Shown here in pieces: positions 46,864-57,109 of a stretch of 64,000 bases of DNA. The notes beneath the pieces are model-generated. The model saw nothing but the letters and a program-made list of their open reading frames with translations, was not told where the DNA came from and did no database searches. Numbering within the stretch: the first letter of the stretch is position 1; each line of letters begins with the position of its first letter. Origin of the DNA: Vigna angularis (taxonomy: Eukaryota; Streptophyta; Magnoliopsida; Fabales; Fabaceae). The DNA lies in NCBI RefSeq assembly GCF_016808095.1, contig NC_068976.1, positions 19,376,371-19,440,370 on the forward strand. Reading direction: 5' to 3'. The translations under genes and the position numbers were made by a program.

Positions 46864-47140
46864 CTACGGAAAGAGTACCTGCTGTGTTTTGATAGTGCTG
46901 GTTTTGATTAGAAACAGCAAATCTTTGTTAGCCTGCAAGGAATAGGCAAGAAGATGATGAAGTGAAAAAGGGCGGGAACGACTATTGAATAAAAGACCGA
47001 ATACGAAAAGAACGATTTCATCAGGTGAATTTGTAGTATGTGACAAGTGTAAATTTCACAAAATTAAATATTATTAAATACTTTTTATTTTGTGGCAGGC
47101 TTTTTCTATCCTGCAATAATTATAATTTAAAAAAAATAAA
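46864..47140. other. 5' leader of copy F
   Basis: Leader-exon sequence shared with the other copies. An 18-20-bp piece around GAATTTGAGCTACGGAAAGAG is duplicated here (about 46790 and 46857), which disturbs the usual leader-intron acceptor and donor spacing. Confidence 0.45.
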
Positions 47141-49078
47141 TTATCGGCGTTTTCGTTTATTTACTCTTTTCTATTCTCCTATGATTATAATTAAAAAATT
47201 ATTGACATTCATTGTTTTTATTTTCTTTTTAATTTACTCATAAATGAGTTACTCTGTGTGGAAATAATAAATCTGTTTAGTAAACTATCGTCATTAGAGG
47301 ATGGGAGAAGTATTTCTTTTAAGCTATCTTATTAAAGAACAATTTTACATAACGAGTAAATTATTTGATATAAGAGAGACATGGAAAGCTAACATATTTT
47401 TGATTGAATTTATATTGATTAAATATTTGATGTAACGTCTGATTTTTAATACCTGATAAAATAAAATATTATAAGATTAATAATATAATTATTTTAAAAA
47501 ATAAATAACTATAATAATAAATAATTAAGCATAACTTATAATTTTTGAATATTTTTATATCAAATAACTACTAGACGAAGACTATTTCATATCATCGTTG
47601 TTTTCTTCCAAATATGCATTAACATTTATCTCTCTTATCCTTACACAAATAAGCTCATCACAAAATAAACAAATAAAACATAAAAAGAAAGTCATTGTTC
47701 TAAAATATGTAAATTATATCAATTATAAACTCAACAGGTATAAAATACAATAAATCATATATATTCACAAAAACAATCAGACTCAATTATTCGGATACAT
47801 TTATTTGATATTGGATTTTCTAGTAATTTTATACCTGTAGTAGTTTTTATGCTCGGTAGAGTAATAAACAAAAATATTATCACCTTGAGTTAACTCCCTT
47901 CTTTTCATGTTTTGTAGAGTAATAAACAAAAAGATTATCACCCTACTACTCACAAAGTTAACTCTCTTTACACTGATGACAAAAGGGTCTATTGGCTAAA
48001 ATCTCGTGTCATTTTCTCCCCTCCATAGAAAAATTGTCTTTGAATTTTTTTCAACACCATCACCATAATGTCCACAATCATATCATCACCTCAATTAATA
48101 ATAAATAATATTATAAACATATATCATTTCCATTACATGTTTTTCTCAAACAAACCAAAGAAAAAAACAAATTCAATCATACAAACTGACACTCATATAT
48201 GGCGCTCAACGTCAAACCTTTCCAAAGAGTGACGCTCAGCGACAATATTGACATTCAACATCATTTTGCTTGTAAAAGTTTGCACTCAATGGTACTTTCT
48301 GTTACTCAATGTTCTGAAGCTAAAATACTCCAAACTTGCAATACAAAAGTTGCTCTCAACATGTCTTACTGCCGCCTAGTGCCAAGGCATTCCCAAAATA
48401 CAGTGCTTAGCGACCTGAAGCTAAAATGCTCTCGGACACAATAAGTCTGACGCTTAGCTATACTAGACACACTAATAAATAAAATTATGTGATTTGGGGA
48501 AATGAGACTTGTTCAATTGATCAATTTGGTATTTATTTCTTTGTACTTTGTAACAAATCTTACATTTACATAAAAGAAAAAACTTATAACCTCAAACATT
48601 AGATATCAGAATTATTGTGAGGGTATAATTGTACAATATAAATTTCGAAAACATTTTTTCAGTGCTGAAATGTTTTTTTTTCAGTCTAAACATCTTTACC
48701 AAAGTAAATCTGAATATATATTATGTGTTTATTTATATTTTTTTAACACCGTTATACAAAACATCATTTTGCAGAGAAAATATTTCCAAACTAGTTTTAA
48801 ACGTATTTTTTATACGAAAACCTCAATATCACGAATCATATTTAAATATTTTATTACCAGTGTAAAAACATTAAAAATCACATTTAAACAGTCATATTTA
48901 AATATACATGCTTTTATATAAAAATTTACCATTCATATAATAAAAATGGTAAATGGAAACCGAATGTTAATATGTAAGATATAATATATGTTTCTATGTA
49001 GAATTTACAAGTAAAATAACGATTCTAGAGAATATACAATTATACATGTTTATAGACTCCTATTGAGTGATAGGAATC
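47141..49078. other. AT-rich intergenic DNA
   Basis: No supported gene. Features seen: a roughly 55-bp near duplication (GTAGAGTAATAAACAAAAA at about 47854 and 47917) and an 82-codon frame at 48199-48444. That frame contains scattered GACGCTCAGCGAC-like motifs, which look like decayed repeat DNA rather than a protein. Confidence 0.45.
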
Positions 49079-49500
49079 TGTCAACACCCAATTTCGTCCG
49101 GATAAATATAATTTATCACAAAAAAAATAATAATAAAAAAATAATCAAAAATAAACCAAAATGAAAAAACTATTTATTTTACTTTTTGCACCCCTAAATT
49201 TTCTTTCAAACACTTAATCCAATGGCCCAAAATAATCTCACTTTTTTTACTTCCTCACCACCCATCTTTTCTTATCACACCCCATTCTCCACATCACCAT
49301 CCACCTCATCCTCCACATCATCTACCTTTTTCATTTACTTTTTCCACATCATTTCCATATTAATTTTATATATCAACTTTTCTAATTATTCCACTTACAT
49401 TTTTTAATTATATCTTCTCCATCAACATTTTTTATTATCCATTTTTCTCCACCTTATTTTTCCACCCACTTTTTATATTATTTCTTTCACTTATTTTCCA

Positions 49501-49990
49501 CATTAACTTTTACTATTCACTATATTTTATTTTACCTACTTTCTCCACCAACTTTTTATATTATTTCTTTCACTTAATTTCCATACCTAATTTCTCCACC
49601 ACCTTTTTATATTATTTCTTTCACTTAATTTCCATACCTAATTTCTCCACCAACTTTTTATATTATTTCTTTCACTTATTTTCCACATTAACTTTTACTA
49701 TTCACTATATTTTATTTTACCTACTTTCTCCACCAACTTTTTATATTATTTCTTTCACTTAATTTCCATACCTAATTTCTCCACCACCTTTTTATATTAT
49801 TTCTTTCACTTAATTTCCATACCTAATTTCTCCACCAACTTTTTATATTATTTCTTTCACTTATTTTCCACATTAACTTTTACTATTCACTATATTTTAT
49901 TTCACCTAATTTTTCCACAAACTTTTTATATTATTTCTTTCACTTATTTTCCACATTAACTTTTTCTATTCATCTTTTTTTATTATATTT
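49501..49990. repeat. 185-bp higher-order tandem repeat within the LTR
   Basis: CATTAACTTTTACTATTCAC recurs at 49501, 49686 and 49871, exactly 185 bp apart. Each unit is built from about 53-bp subrepeats containing TTTTTATATTATTTCTTTCA and CCATACCTAATTTCTCCACC. This is pyrimidine-rich on the plus strand. Confidence 0.9.
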
Positions 49991-50059
49991 TATTTCATCT
50001 AAATTTTCCACCAACTTATTATATTATTTTTATTCATCAACTTTCTTCATCCTTAACTC

Positions 50060-50067
50060 TATAAATA
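50060..50067 (+). promoter_or_regulatory. Candidate LTR TATA box
   Basis: TATAAATA lies in the middle of the LTR, right after the pyrimidine-rich repeats. A C/T-rich, likely transcribed R-U5 region follows, and the position fits an LTR promoter. Confidence 0.5.
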
Positions 50068-50506
50068 CCTACATTCTCTTCACTTCACACAAAAAAAAAG
50101 TTACATAATATCCATCTTCTTTCTCTCACACACTAAACCTCTTCATCCTAAAACTCTACTTCATTTTTCTCTCACATTTTACTATCTCTCTATACATATA
50201 AAATCTCATACCACATTTCTACTACAAATTCATCTTCTTCACCATCAATCTACCTCTTCTCACAACTTATTACAAGCAAAGTCTTACTTCATCTTTCAAA
50301 TCTTTAACAAGGTACACATTTTCTTTTCATTCTACTTATATTCATTTTGATCATTTTTTAGTTTATAAATTTATCCTATTTTCTACCACAATTTTATCCT
50401 ATGCTTTTTGATATTTTTACGTCATAGATATTTCAACTCACCTCTCTTTCTTAATAAAAAAATAAAAAAATATAAAACTTTAAAAAACATGTAATAATAA
50501 ATATCG

Positions 50507-50790
50507 GTATGAGTACTCGTGCGATCGTACGCATCAGCCTAGTACTCGTTACCCAAAATATAAAAAAAACAAAAAAAGCCGTATGAGTGCTCGTGCGATC
50601 GTACGCATCAGCCTAGTACTCATTACGCAAAACAATAAAAAATAAAAAAAAAGCCGTATGAGTACTCGTGCGATCGTACGCATCAGCCTAGTACTCATTA
50701 CACAAAACAATAAAAAACAAAGAAAAAGCCGTGTGAGTGCTCGTGCGATCGTACGCATCAGCCTAGTGCTCATTACGCAAAAAAAATCTA
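50507..50790. repeat. Four 75-bp CpG-rich tandem repeats in the LTR
   Basis: GT(A/G)TGAGT(A/G)CTCGTGCGATCG starts at 50507, 50581, 50656 and 50731. Each repeat has a CpG-rich core with overlapping palindromes CGATCG and CGTACG, then CATCAGCCTAGT, then an A-rich spacer. The cores are nearly invariant while the A-rich spacers drift. A minus-strand 25-residue periodic frame results purely from the 75-bp period. Confidence 0.92.
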
Positions 50791-51452
50791 AATATTACAT
50801 CAAAAAATACCAAAAAATATAAAAATCTTCAAAAACTAAAAACATCCACATTTTCAAACAACAATCAATATTGCTAGCTAGAACTACGTGATCCTTGATT
50901 CTCCATCAAAAGTGGAGATACGTATGAGCAAGGCCAGACCTTGTCAGGCTCACTCTCCCAAAAATCCAAATTTATCCATAATCAATTAAACAAATTTTCA
51001 AACAATTTCAAAACAAATCTGTCAAACAATTTTCTCAAGCAGTTTTTTAAAAGAACTATGTACCCCTGATTTCTCACATGAGAATACGTAGGAACAAGGT
51101 CAATCCTTGTCGGGCTTCCTAAAAAATAAAAAATATTTTTTTTTCTTTGCATTGTCTTGTAATTTTATTTTCGGGGAATAATAATCATTTTAAAAACCAC
51201 ATCGACTTTGCACGTTTAATTAAAGGTACTGCCTTCAGGCAGGCGTTGTAGGGTGCTAATACCTTCCCTACACGTAACCGACTCCCGAACTTCGAATCTC
51301 ATGTTCGTAGACCATTGCCTTATCATTTTATGGTTTTTCCGTAGTTTTTCAGAATAAACTATGGTGGCGACTCCAAATCTCTTTTTTCAAAACTTTGTAA
51401 CATTATTTATATTTTTTCGGATCGTCGTCCCGTCGCAATTCCGGTTGCGACA

Positions 51453-51943
51453 AAATCAACACCAAGTCGTGTAATTCATATTAAACCAGTCTTAATTTAT
51501 ATTAAACCTTTAATATTTCATTTGAATATTAGTAATTTTAGGAAAATAATAGAGAGTTAAGTTAAAGAAATACATGTTTAACGTCACCTGCTGACAACAA
51601 TAAAAAAAGAAAAGAAAAAGAAAAGGAGAGACTATGTTTCATTTTAATAGTATTTTTTTTTCAAGCTTACTCCTTTTTCTGGGAATGCCACCCTTTTGTC
51701 TCTTTTACTACTTTGTCCCTTCAACTAAACTTGAGCCTTGCCCACCAAGTTACCATCTTCCCAACGAACCCCATTTTTCTGTTGACCCTTCCACTCTTAA
51801 ATTTTTCACTACACTTTTCTGCACTCAATTTCCACTCTTTATAACCTCAAACACTTTGAACTCCCATTTTTTTCAAGCACAGACCACATTTTCATGTTCA
51901 GAACATTCAGCAAATTTTGTTTTTCATCTTCATTTTAAGTACC
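51453..51943. other. Upstream flank of the ABCC gene
   Basis: AT-rich DNA, then a pyrimidine-rich leader (51634-51943). A frame at 51634 is open but unlike any protein. It is likely 5' UTR or promoter DNA of the ABCC gene. Confidence 0.45.
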
Positions 51944-54900
51944 ATGTTGTCTTTTTCCTTACCCCTTTCCAACAGTGTTCTCCTCCAACCCGTTTTCCTT
52001 CATGGCTTATCCGGATTCTTCCACCTTCTGTTGCTCATCGCGGTTTCACTGTCATGGGTTTGGAAGAAACTCACAACACGTATCAGGGATGATTCGGAGG
52101 AGAAACACGACAACATCCTCTTCGAAACATGACTTACCCTCTGATGTTGTAGAGAAGCTTCCCCGGGGAAGTTCTGATACAGCAATTGAACTAGTTGATG
52201 GAAACTTTTCTTGGGAATTATCTAACCCAACACTGCAAAATATAAATCTTAAAGTTTTTAATGGGATGAAGGTTGCAGTTTGTGGCACTGTTGGATCAGG
52301 CAAATCTACTTTACTTTCTTGTGTATTGGGAGAAGTACCTAAAATATCAGGCATCCTTAAGGTTTGTGGAACAAAGGCCTATGTTACTCAATGTCCATGG
52401 ATACAAAGTGGCAAGGTTGAGGATAATATATTGTTTGGTAAACAAATGGATAGGGAAAAATACGAGAAGGTACTTGAAGCGTGTTCCCTGAAGAAGGATC
52501 TGGAGATTTTGCCATTTGGTGATCAGACAATCATAGGAGAGCGTGGAATAAATTTGAGTGGTGGACAAAAACAAAGAATACAAATCGCACGTGCACTTTA
52601 CCAAGATGCTGATATATATCTATTTGATGATCCTTTCAGTGCTGTGGATGCTCACACGGGCTCTCACCTCTTCAAGGTAACTTGGTTTCATTATTTTGTT
52701 CATTATGTGCAATATAACCTGAACTACTATAATTGTATGCACATGGCAGAATGCAAATCATCATTGATTTAACTCTTATAAAATTTTATTCTTCCAACTG
52801 CATGGCTCTTGTATTATTTCGTAAGTGAACTTTTCCATTTTTTGTATTCAAGGAATGCTTGTTAGGCCTTTTAAGTTCAAAAACAGTGGTTTATGTCACT
52901 CATCAAGTCGAGTTCTTACCTGCTGCTGACCATATATTGGTGAGTGGTTTCTCATAAATTATTAACCATGAATGTAAAATATAGCTTTGTTTTTAAATCC
53001 GTCATGTTATCTTTGTCGTTAGGTTATGAAAGATGGGAAAATTACTCAATGTGGAAAGTATACTGATTTGCTTAGTTATGGAACTGATTTTATGGAACTT
53101 GTTGGTGCACACAAAAAAGCTCTGTCTACTCTAGATTCATTGGATGGAGAAAATGTATCTAATGAAATAAGCACCTTGGAACAAGATGTAAATGTCTTTG
53201 GCACGCAAGGTTCTAAAGAAGAGGAGGCAAGTAAAGATAGACAAAATGGCAAAACAAACGAAAGTGAACAAAAAGGTCAGTTTATTCAGAAAGAAGAAAG
53301 GGTGAAAGGTAAAGTTAGCTTTTCAGTTTATTGGAAATGTATCACAACAGCATATGGAGGAGCTCTTGTACCATTTATATTGTTAGCTCAGATTCTTTTT
53401 CAAGTTCTTCAAGTTGGCAGCAATTATTGGATGGCTTGGGCGACTCCCGTCTCAACAAATGTGGAACCACCTGTTGAAGGAATAACTCTTATAGTAGTTT
53501 ATGTTAGTTTGGCTATTGGAAGTTCATCATGCATCCTTGCCAGATCAATGCTTCTTGTCACAACTGGTTATAAAACAGCTACCATACTCTTCACTAAAAT
53601 GCACTATTGCATTTTCCGTGCTCCAATGTCATTTTTTGATTCCACTCCAAGTGGGCGAATCCTTAACAGAGTATGTAAACCTCATTCTTTTCATTTTTGT
53701 CCTTACTTTAAGAGATACTATTTCTGTCATAAATAACATTTTTCCTCTAGATTAGTGGTAACCTTATTTTGTTGTTTGTTTTCAACTACTCATTATTTAA
53801 TATTGTGTCACTTGTCTCTCCTCCTGTTCTCTTCCAGGTTTCAACTGATCAAAATTCATTGGATACAAACATTCCTCGTCAAATTGCATCATTTTCCTTC
53901 ATTATGATCCAACTTCTAGGAATTATAGCAGTGATGTCTCAGGCCGCATGGCAGGTTTTCGTTGTCTTTATACCTGTGATTATAGTCAGCATTTGCTATC
54001 AGGTATTAATTTGACAGCGTAATGTAGACTTTTATAATAAGGTGGCATACATTTCTTTCATTACTTTCATTCTTGTTTGGCAATGGCTTTACCTGCATGG
54101 ATTATGTATCAATTTTATTCTACGAGATTGACTTCAATACACGATATTTTAAGATGTTTACTAAGATCTGTCAAACTTGTAATTCTGCAGCAATATTATA
54201 TTCCATCAGCCAGAGAACTATCACGTTTAGTTGGAGTCTTCAAATCCCCACTCATACAACACTTTTCTGAAACAATTTCTGGTACTTCAACCATTAGAAG
54301 CTTTGATCAGCAGTCAAGATTTCAGGAAACAAATATGACACTGAGTGATGGGTATTCTCGGCCAAAGTTCAACATTGCCGGTGCCATGGAATGGTTGTGC
54401 TTCCGCTTAGATATGCTGTCTTCTATTATATTTGCCTTTTCCTTAATATTCATAATATCAGTTCCACCGGGATTCATAGATCCAGGTGCGTCATTCCAGT
54501 CTGGTATCTGTTACAAATCAAAGTTTAGTATGCTAATGTAATGTGGAATTGAACATGATTGTTTTCCTTTTTTATGAATTTTGTGACTTTGAAGGCCTTG
54601 CTGGTTTAGCGGTTACATATGGGCTAAATTTGAACAATATACAAGCTTTGATGATATGGAATCTATGCAAAATGGAGAGCAAAATTATATCAGTAGAGAG
54701 AATACTTCAGTATACTTGTATTCCTAGTGAGCCTCCCCTTGTTATAGATGAAAATCAGCCAGATTCTTCTTGGCCCTCAAATGGCGAGGTTGATATACAA
54801 AATTTGAAGGTACTTCAAGCTATTACATTCTTGGTTTCTTTTGATTTCTTTTATTCTGAGGCCATTCCATTTAAGATATGCGTGTAAAGTTTTCTGTTCT

Positions 54901-56024
54901 TAAATTATTAGAAGTTAGTTTCTCAAACTAGAAAATCATGGCGACATATTTCATAACGTAATTTATACATGGTGTTTTGTGCTATGTTTAAAATAATGTG
55001 TTGCCCATTGTGAAGGTTCGCCATGCTCCACATCTTCCACTTGTGTTGTGTGGTCTTACGTGCAAATTTCATGGAGGACTGAAAACTGGTATTGTTGGGA
55101 GAACAGGAAGTGGTAAATCCACACTTATACAAACGCTTTTCCGAATTATTGAGCCTGCTGTTGGAAAAGTTATGATTGACAACATCAACATCTGTTCCAT
55201 TGGACTTCATGATTTGAGGTCTAGACTAAGCATTATTCCTCAGGATCCAACAATGTTTGAAGGGACAGTAAGAAATAATATGGACCCCCTGGAAGAACAC
55301 ACTGATGAAGAGATTTGGGAGGTGGGTTGGTTTTATATGGGGACACTATGTTCTGTTCAAAAGATTATACTTGTAATTTTTCTTGAAAGATAGTATTGCG
55401 CTCGTTAACATTCTTTTTAAATAGGCCTTGGATAAGAGTCAACTTGGAGATGAAGTTAGAAAGAAAGAAGGAAAGCTTGACTCCAAAGGTTTGTCTTGGA
55501 ACCTTGTTGATCATAACTGTGTAGGAAATCTAATCTTGAACTTATTGCTAATGTTCAAGTTGATGTTGTAGTTAGTGCGAATGGTGAGAATTGGAGTATG
55601 GGTCAGAGACAGTTGGTCTGCCTTGGCAGGGTGCTGCTTAAGAAAAGCAAGGTTTTGGTTCTTGATGAAGCCACTGCATCAGTCGATACAGCAACGGATA
55701 ATTTGATTCAGCAAACTCTCAGGCAACATTTCGCTGACTCCACAGTTATTACCATTGCACACCGAATAACTTCAGTTCTTGACAGTGATATGGTTCTGCT
55801 TCTTAGTCAAGGTTAAGAAATGCTCTCATTCTTCATATAGCATTGATATTCTGTGCACCTTGATGTTTCATTTTCTGATTTGGCTAGACATTGGTGCAGG
55901 ACTTATTGAGGAGTATGACACCCCAACAAAATTGCTAGAGAATAAGTCTTCATCTTTTGCTCAACTTGTTGCTGAGTATACCACGAGGTCCAAGTTCAGT
56001 TTTGAGGAATCTGATGATCACTGA
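51944..56024 (+). pseudogene. ABCC/MRP-type ABC transporter with internal deletion
   Basis: ATG 51944 opens a normal ABCC N-terminus ([25 protein letters not shown]). At about 52125 it jumps directly to sequence just before NBD1 and hits TGA at 52130-52132. The NBD1 frame (0 versus 2) continues from 52133. So most of TMD0 and all of TMD1 (roughly 550-600 codons by family length) are gone, with a frameshift. Remaining exons: to 52675, 52853-52939, 53023-53670, 53838-54002, 54191-54485, 54595-54809, 55016-55321, 55425-55488, 55572-55811 and 55900-56024, all with GT-AG borders and matching phases. NBD1 has Walker [10 protein letters not shown], signature LSGGQ and Walker B IYLFDD. TMD2 is present. 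NBD2 has GRTGSGKST, signature WSMGQRQ and [10 protein letters not shown]. Intact members export glutathione or other conjugates at the vacuolar or plasma membrane. A product from an internal Met would be a non-canonical NBD1-TMD2-NBD2 protein. Confidence 0.88.
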
Positions 56025-57028
56025 TTGAAATTGAAGCATACAGAAACATAATTTTTTCTTGACAATGACGAAAATCTGGGCGATAACATTGATTTTGTGT
56101 TTTTTTCCAAGATAAACGTATTTCACAAAATAGGTTTGTAATGTGGAGGGTAATGCCCTAGTCTCTTTACACAGGTGAATGAAGAAATTATTAACAGGAA
56201 ATATTTATACATAGTGAAATAGAAAATCAAATTGATTTTGGTGCATTCCTGGTATGTGTAGACCAAAGACAGAATCTACCTGTTGGAGAATAGATATTCT
56301 TACCAATCACTCTCTGGGAAAAATGCTCTTGTTCAGTGTATGCTTAATTGACAAATTTAGTTATACGTAATCTTTTTATAAAAGGAATAACCTTTACTCA
56401 TTTTTATAATACAATCTCACATGAGTGGCAAAACATGAGATGATGAACTTAGAAAGATTATTACTCCATTGAAATGACTTTGCAGATGTTAATTCTTAAC
56501 AAAAGCTTCACCTTGTGTTAGAGTGATTCAACAAATTTTTGTTTCCATAGCTTTTACTGATTCGATTGTTGCTTATGATAGTAGATTTTTTGCTTGTTTT
56601 AATGCATTACAGTATTATAATGAATAGGCTAACAAATACAATGTTTGAAAACATGTTCTTGTTCATGTTGTTCGAGTAAATCCTTAGTTTAGTCCCTCAG
56701 TCAAAGGTACACGCATCACAAGATCATTATCTAACAACTTTAGTCATTTTAAAACATTGTTATATTGATGCTGCAAATATTTTACCATTAGTTCCTCAAA
56801 GTTTACATCTTCCCACATGAGTACCTCAAGAACATATTTTGAAATGAATTAGTTAAAAATAAACCATTAATGTACTTATAATATTTCAGTTCTTCTTTTG
56901 CATGTATAAATAAACCAGACGGAGATAAAGAGGGAAGAAAATAAAGTTAATAGGATTCTAATTACACATAGTCGTGATAGATATCTTAAAGAAAAACATC
57001 CTAAAAATACAGATAAGAATTTTGAAGA

Positions 57029-57107
<79 letters not shown>
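56025..57107. other. ABCC 3' flank and intergenic DNA
   Basis: 3' UTR and non-coding DNA, ending in an (AT)n microsatellite (57031-57106). No gene. Confidence 0.5.
57031..57106. repeat. (AT)n microsatellite
   Basis: About 38 AT units directly abutting the left end of the LTR-like insertion. Confidence 0.95.

Positions 57108-57109
<2 letters not shown>

Larger units (their letters stand above)
43390..47140. repeat. Partial tandem array unit 4 (unit F)
   Basis: Begins with the same boundary motif, but similarity to the other units stops near 47140, upstream of copy F. The AT-rich flank and En/Spm-like gene are missing. This marks the right edge of the array. Confidence 0.75.
49079..51452 (+). 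mobile_element. Solo LTR, Tat/Ogre-like Ty3-gypsy retrotransposon
   Basis: Begins TGTCAACACCCAATTTCGTC and ends CCGGTTGCGACA, so the ends are inverted TGTC/GACA. The flanks are GAATC (49074-49078) and AAATC (51453-51457), a 5-bp target duplication with one mismatch. Near the 3' end are GGTGCTAATACCTTCCCTAC, CCGACTCCCGAAC and GGTGGCGACTCC, phrases I associate with LTRs of large plant Tat/Ogre-type elements. The length of 2374 bp suits such an LTR. There is no internal region and no second LTR in the window. It contains its own TATA box and two sets of tandem repeats. Confidence 0.75.

Noticed and set aside
48199..48444. 81-codon frame with GACGCTCAGCGAC-like motifs
   Set aside because: Looks like decayed repeat DNA. 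No domain or splice context.
50549..50773. Minus-strand protein with 25-residue repeats
   Set aside because: Produced by the 75-bp DNA repeat period inside an LTR, not by a gene.
50507..50790. CRISPR-like regular repeats (also 58084-58545)
   Set aside because: Plant nuclear DNA. The 50.5-kb spacers are similar A-rich tracts and the 58-kb units are head-to-tail with no unique spacers, so both are ordinary tandem repeats.
49079..56024. Retrotransposon body between the LTR and the ABCC gene
   Set aside because: No gag, protease, reverse transcriptase or integrase-like frames follow the LTR, and a target duplication closes it at 51452, so it is solo.
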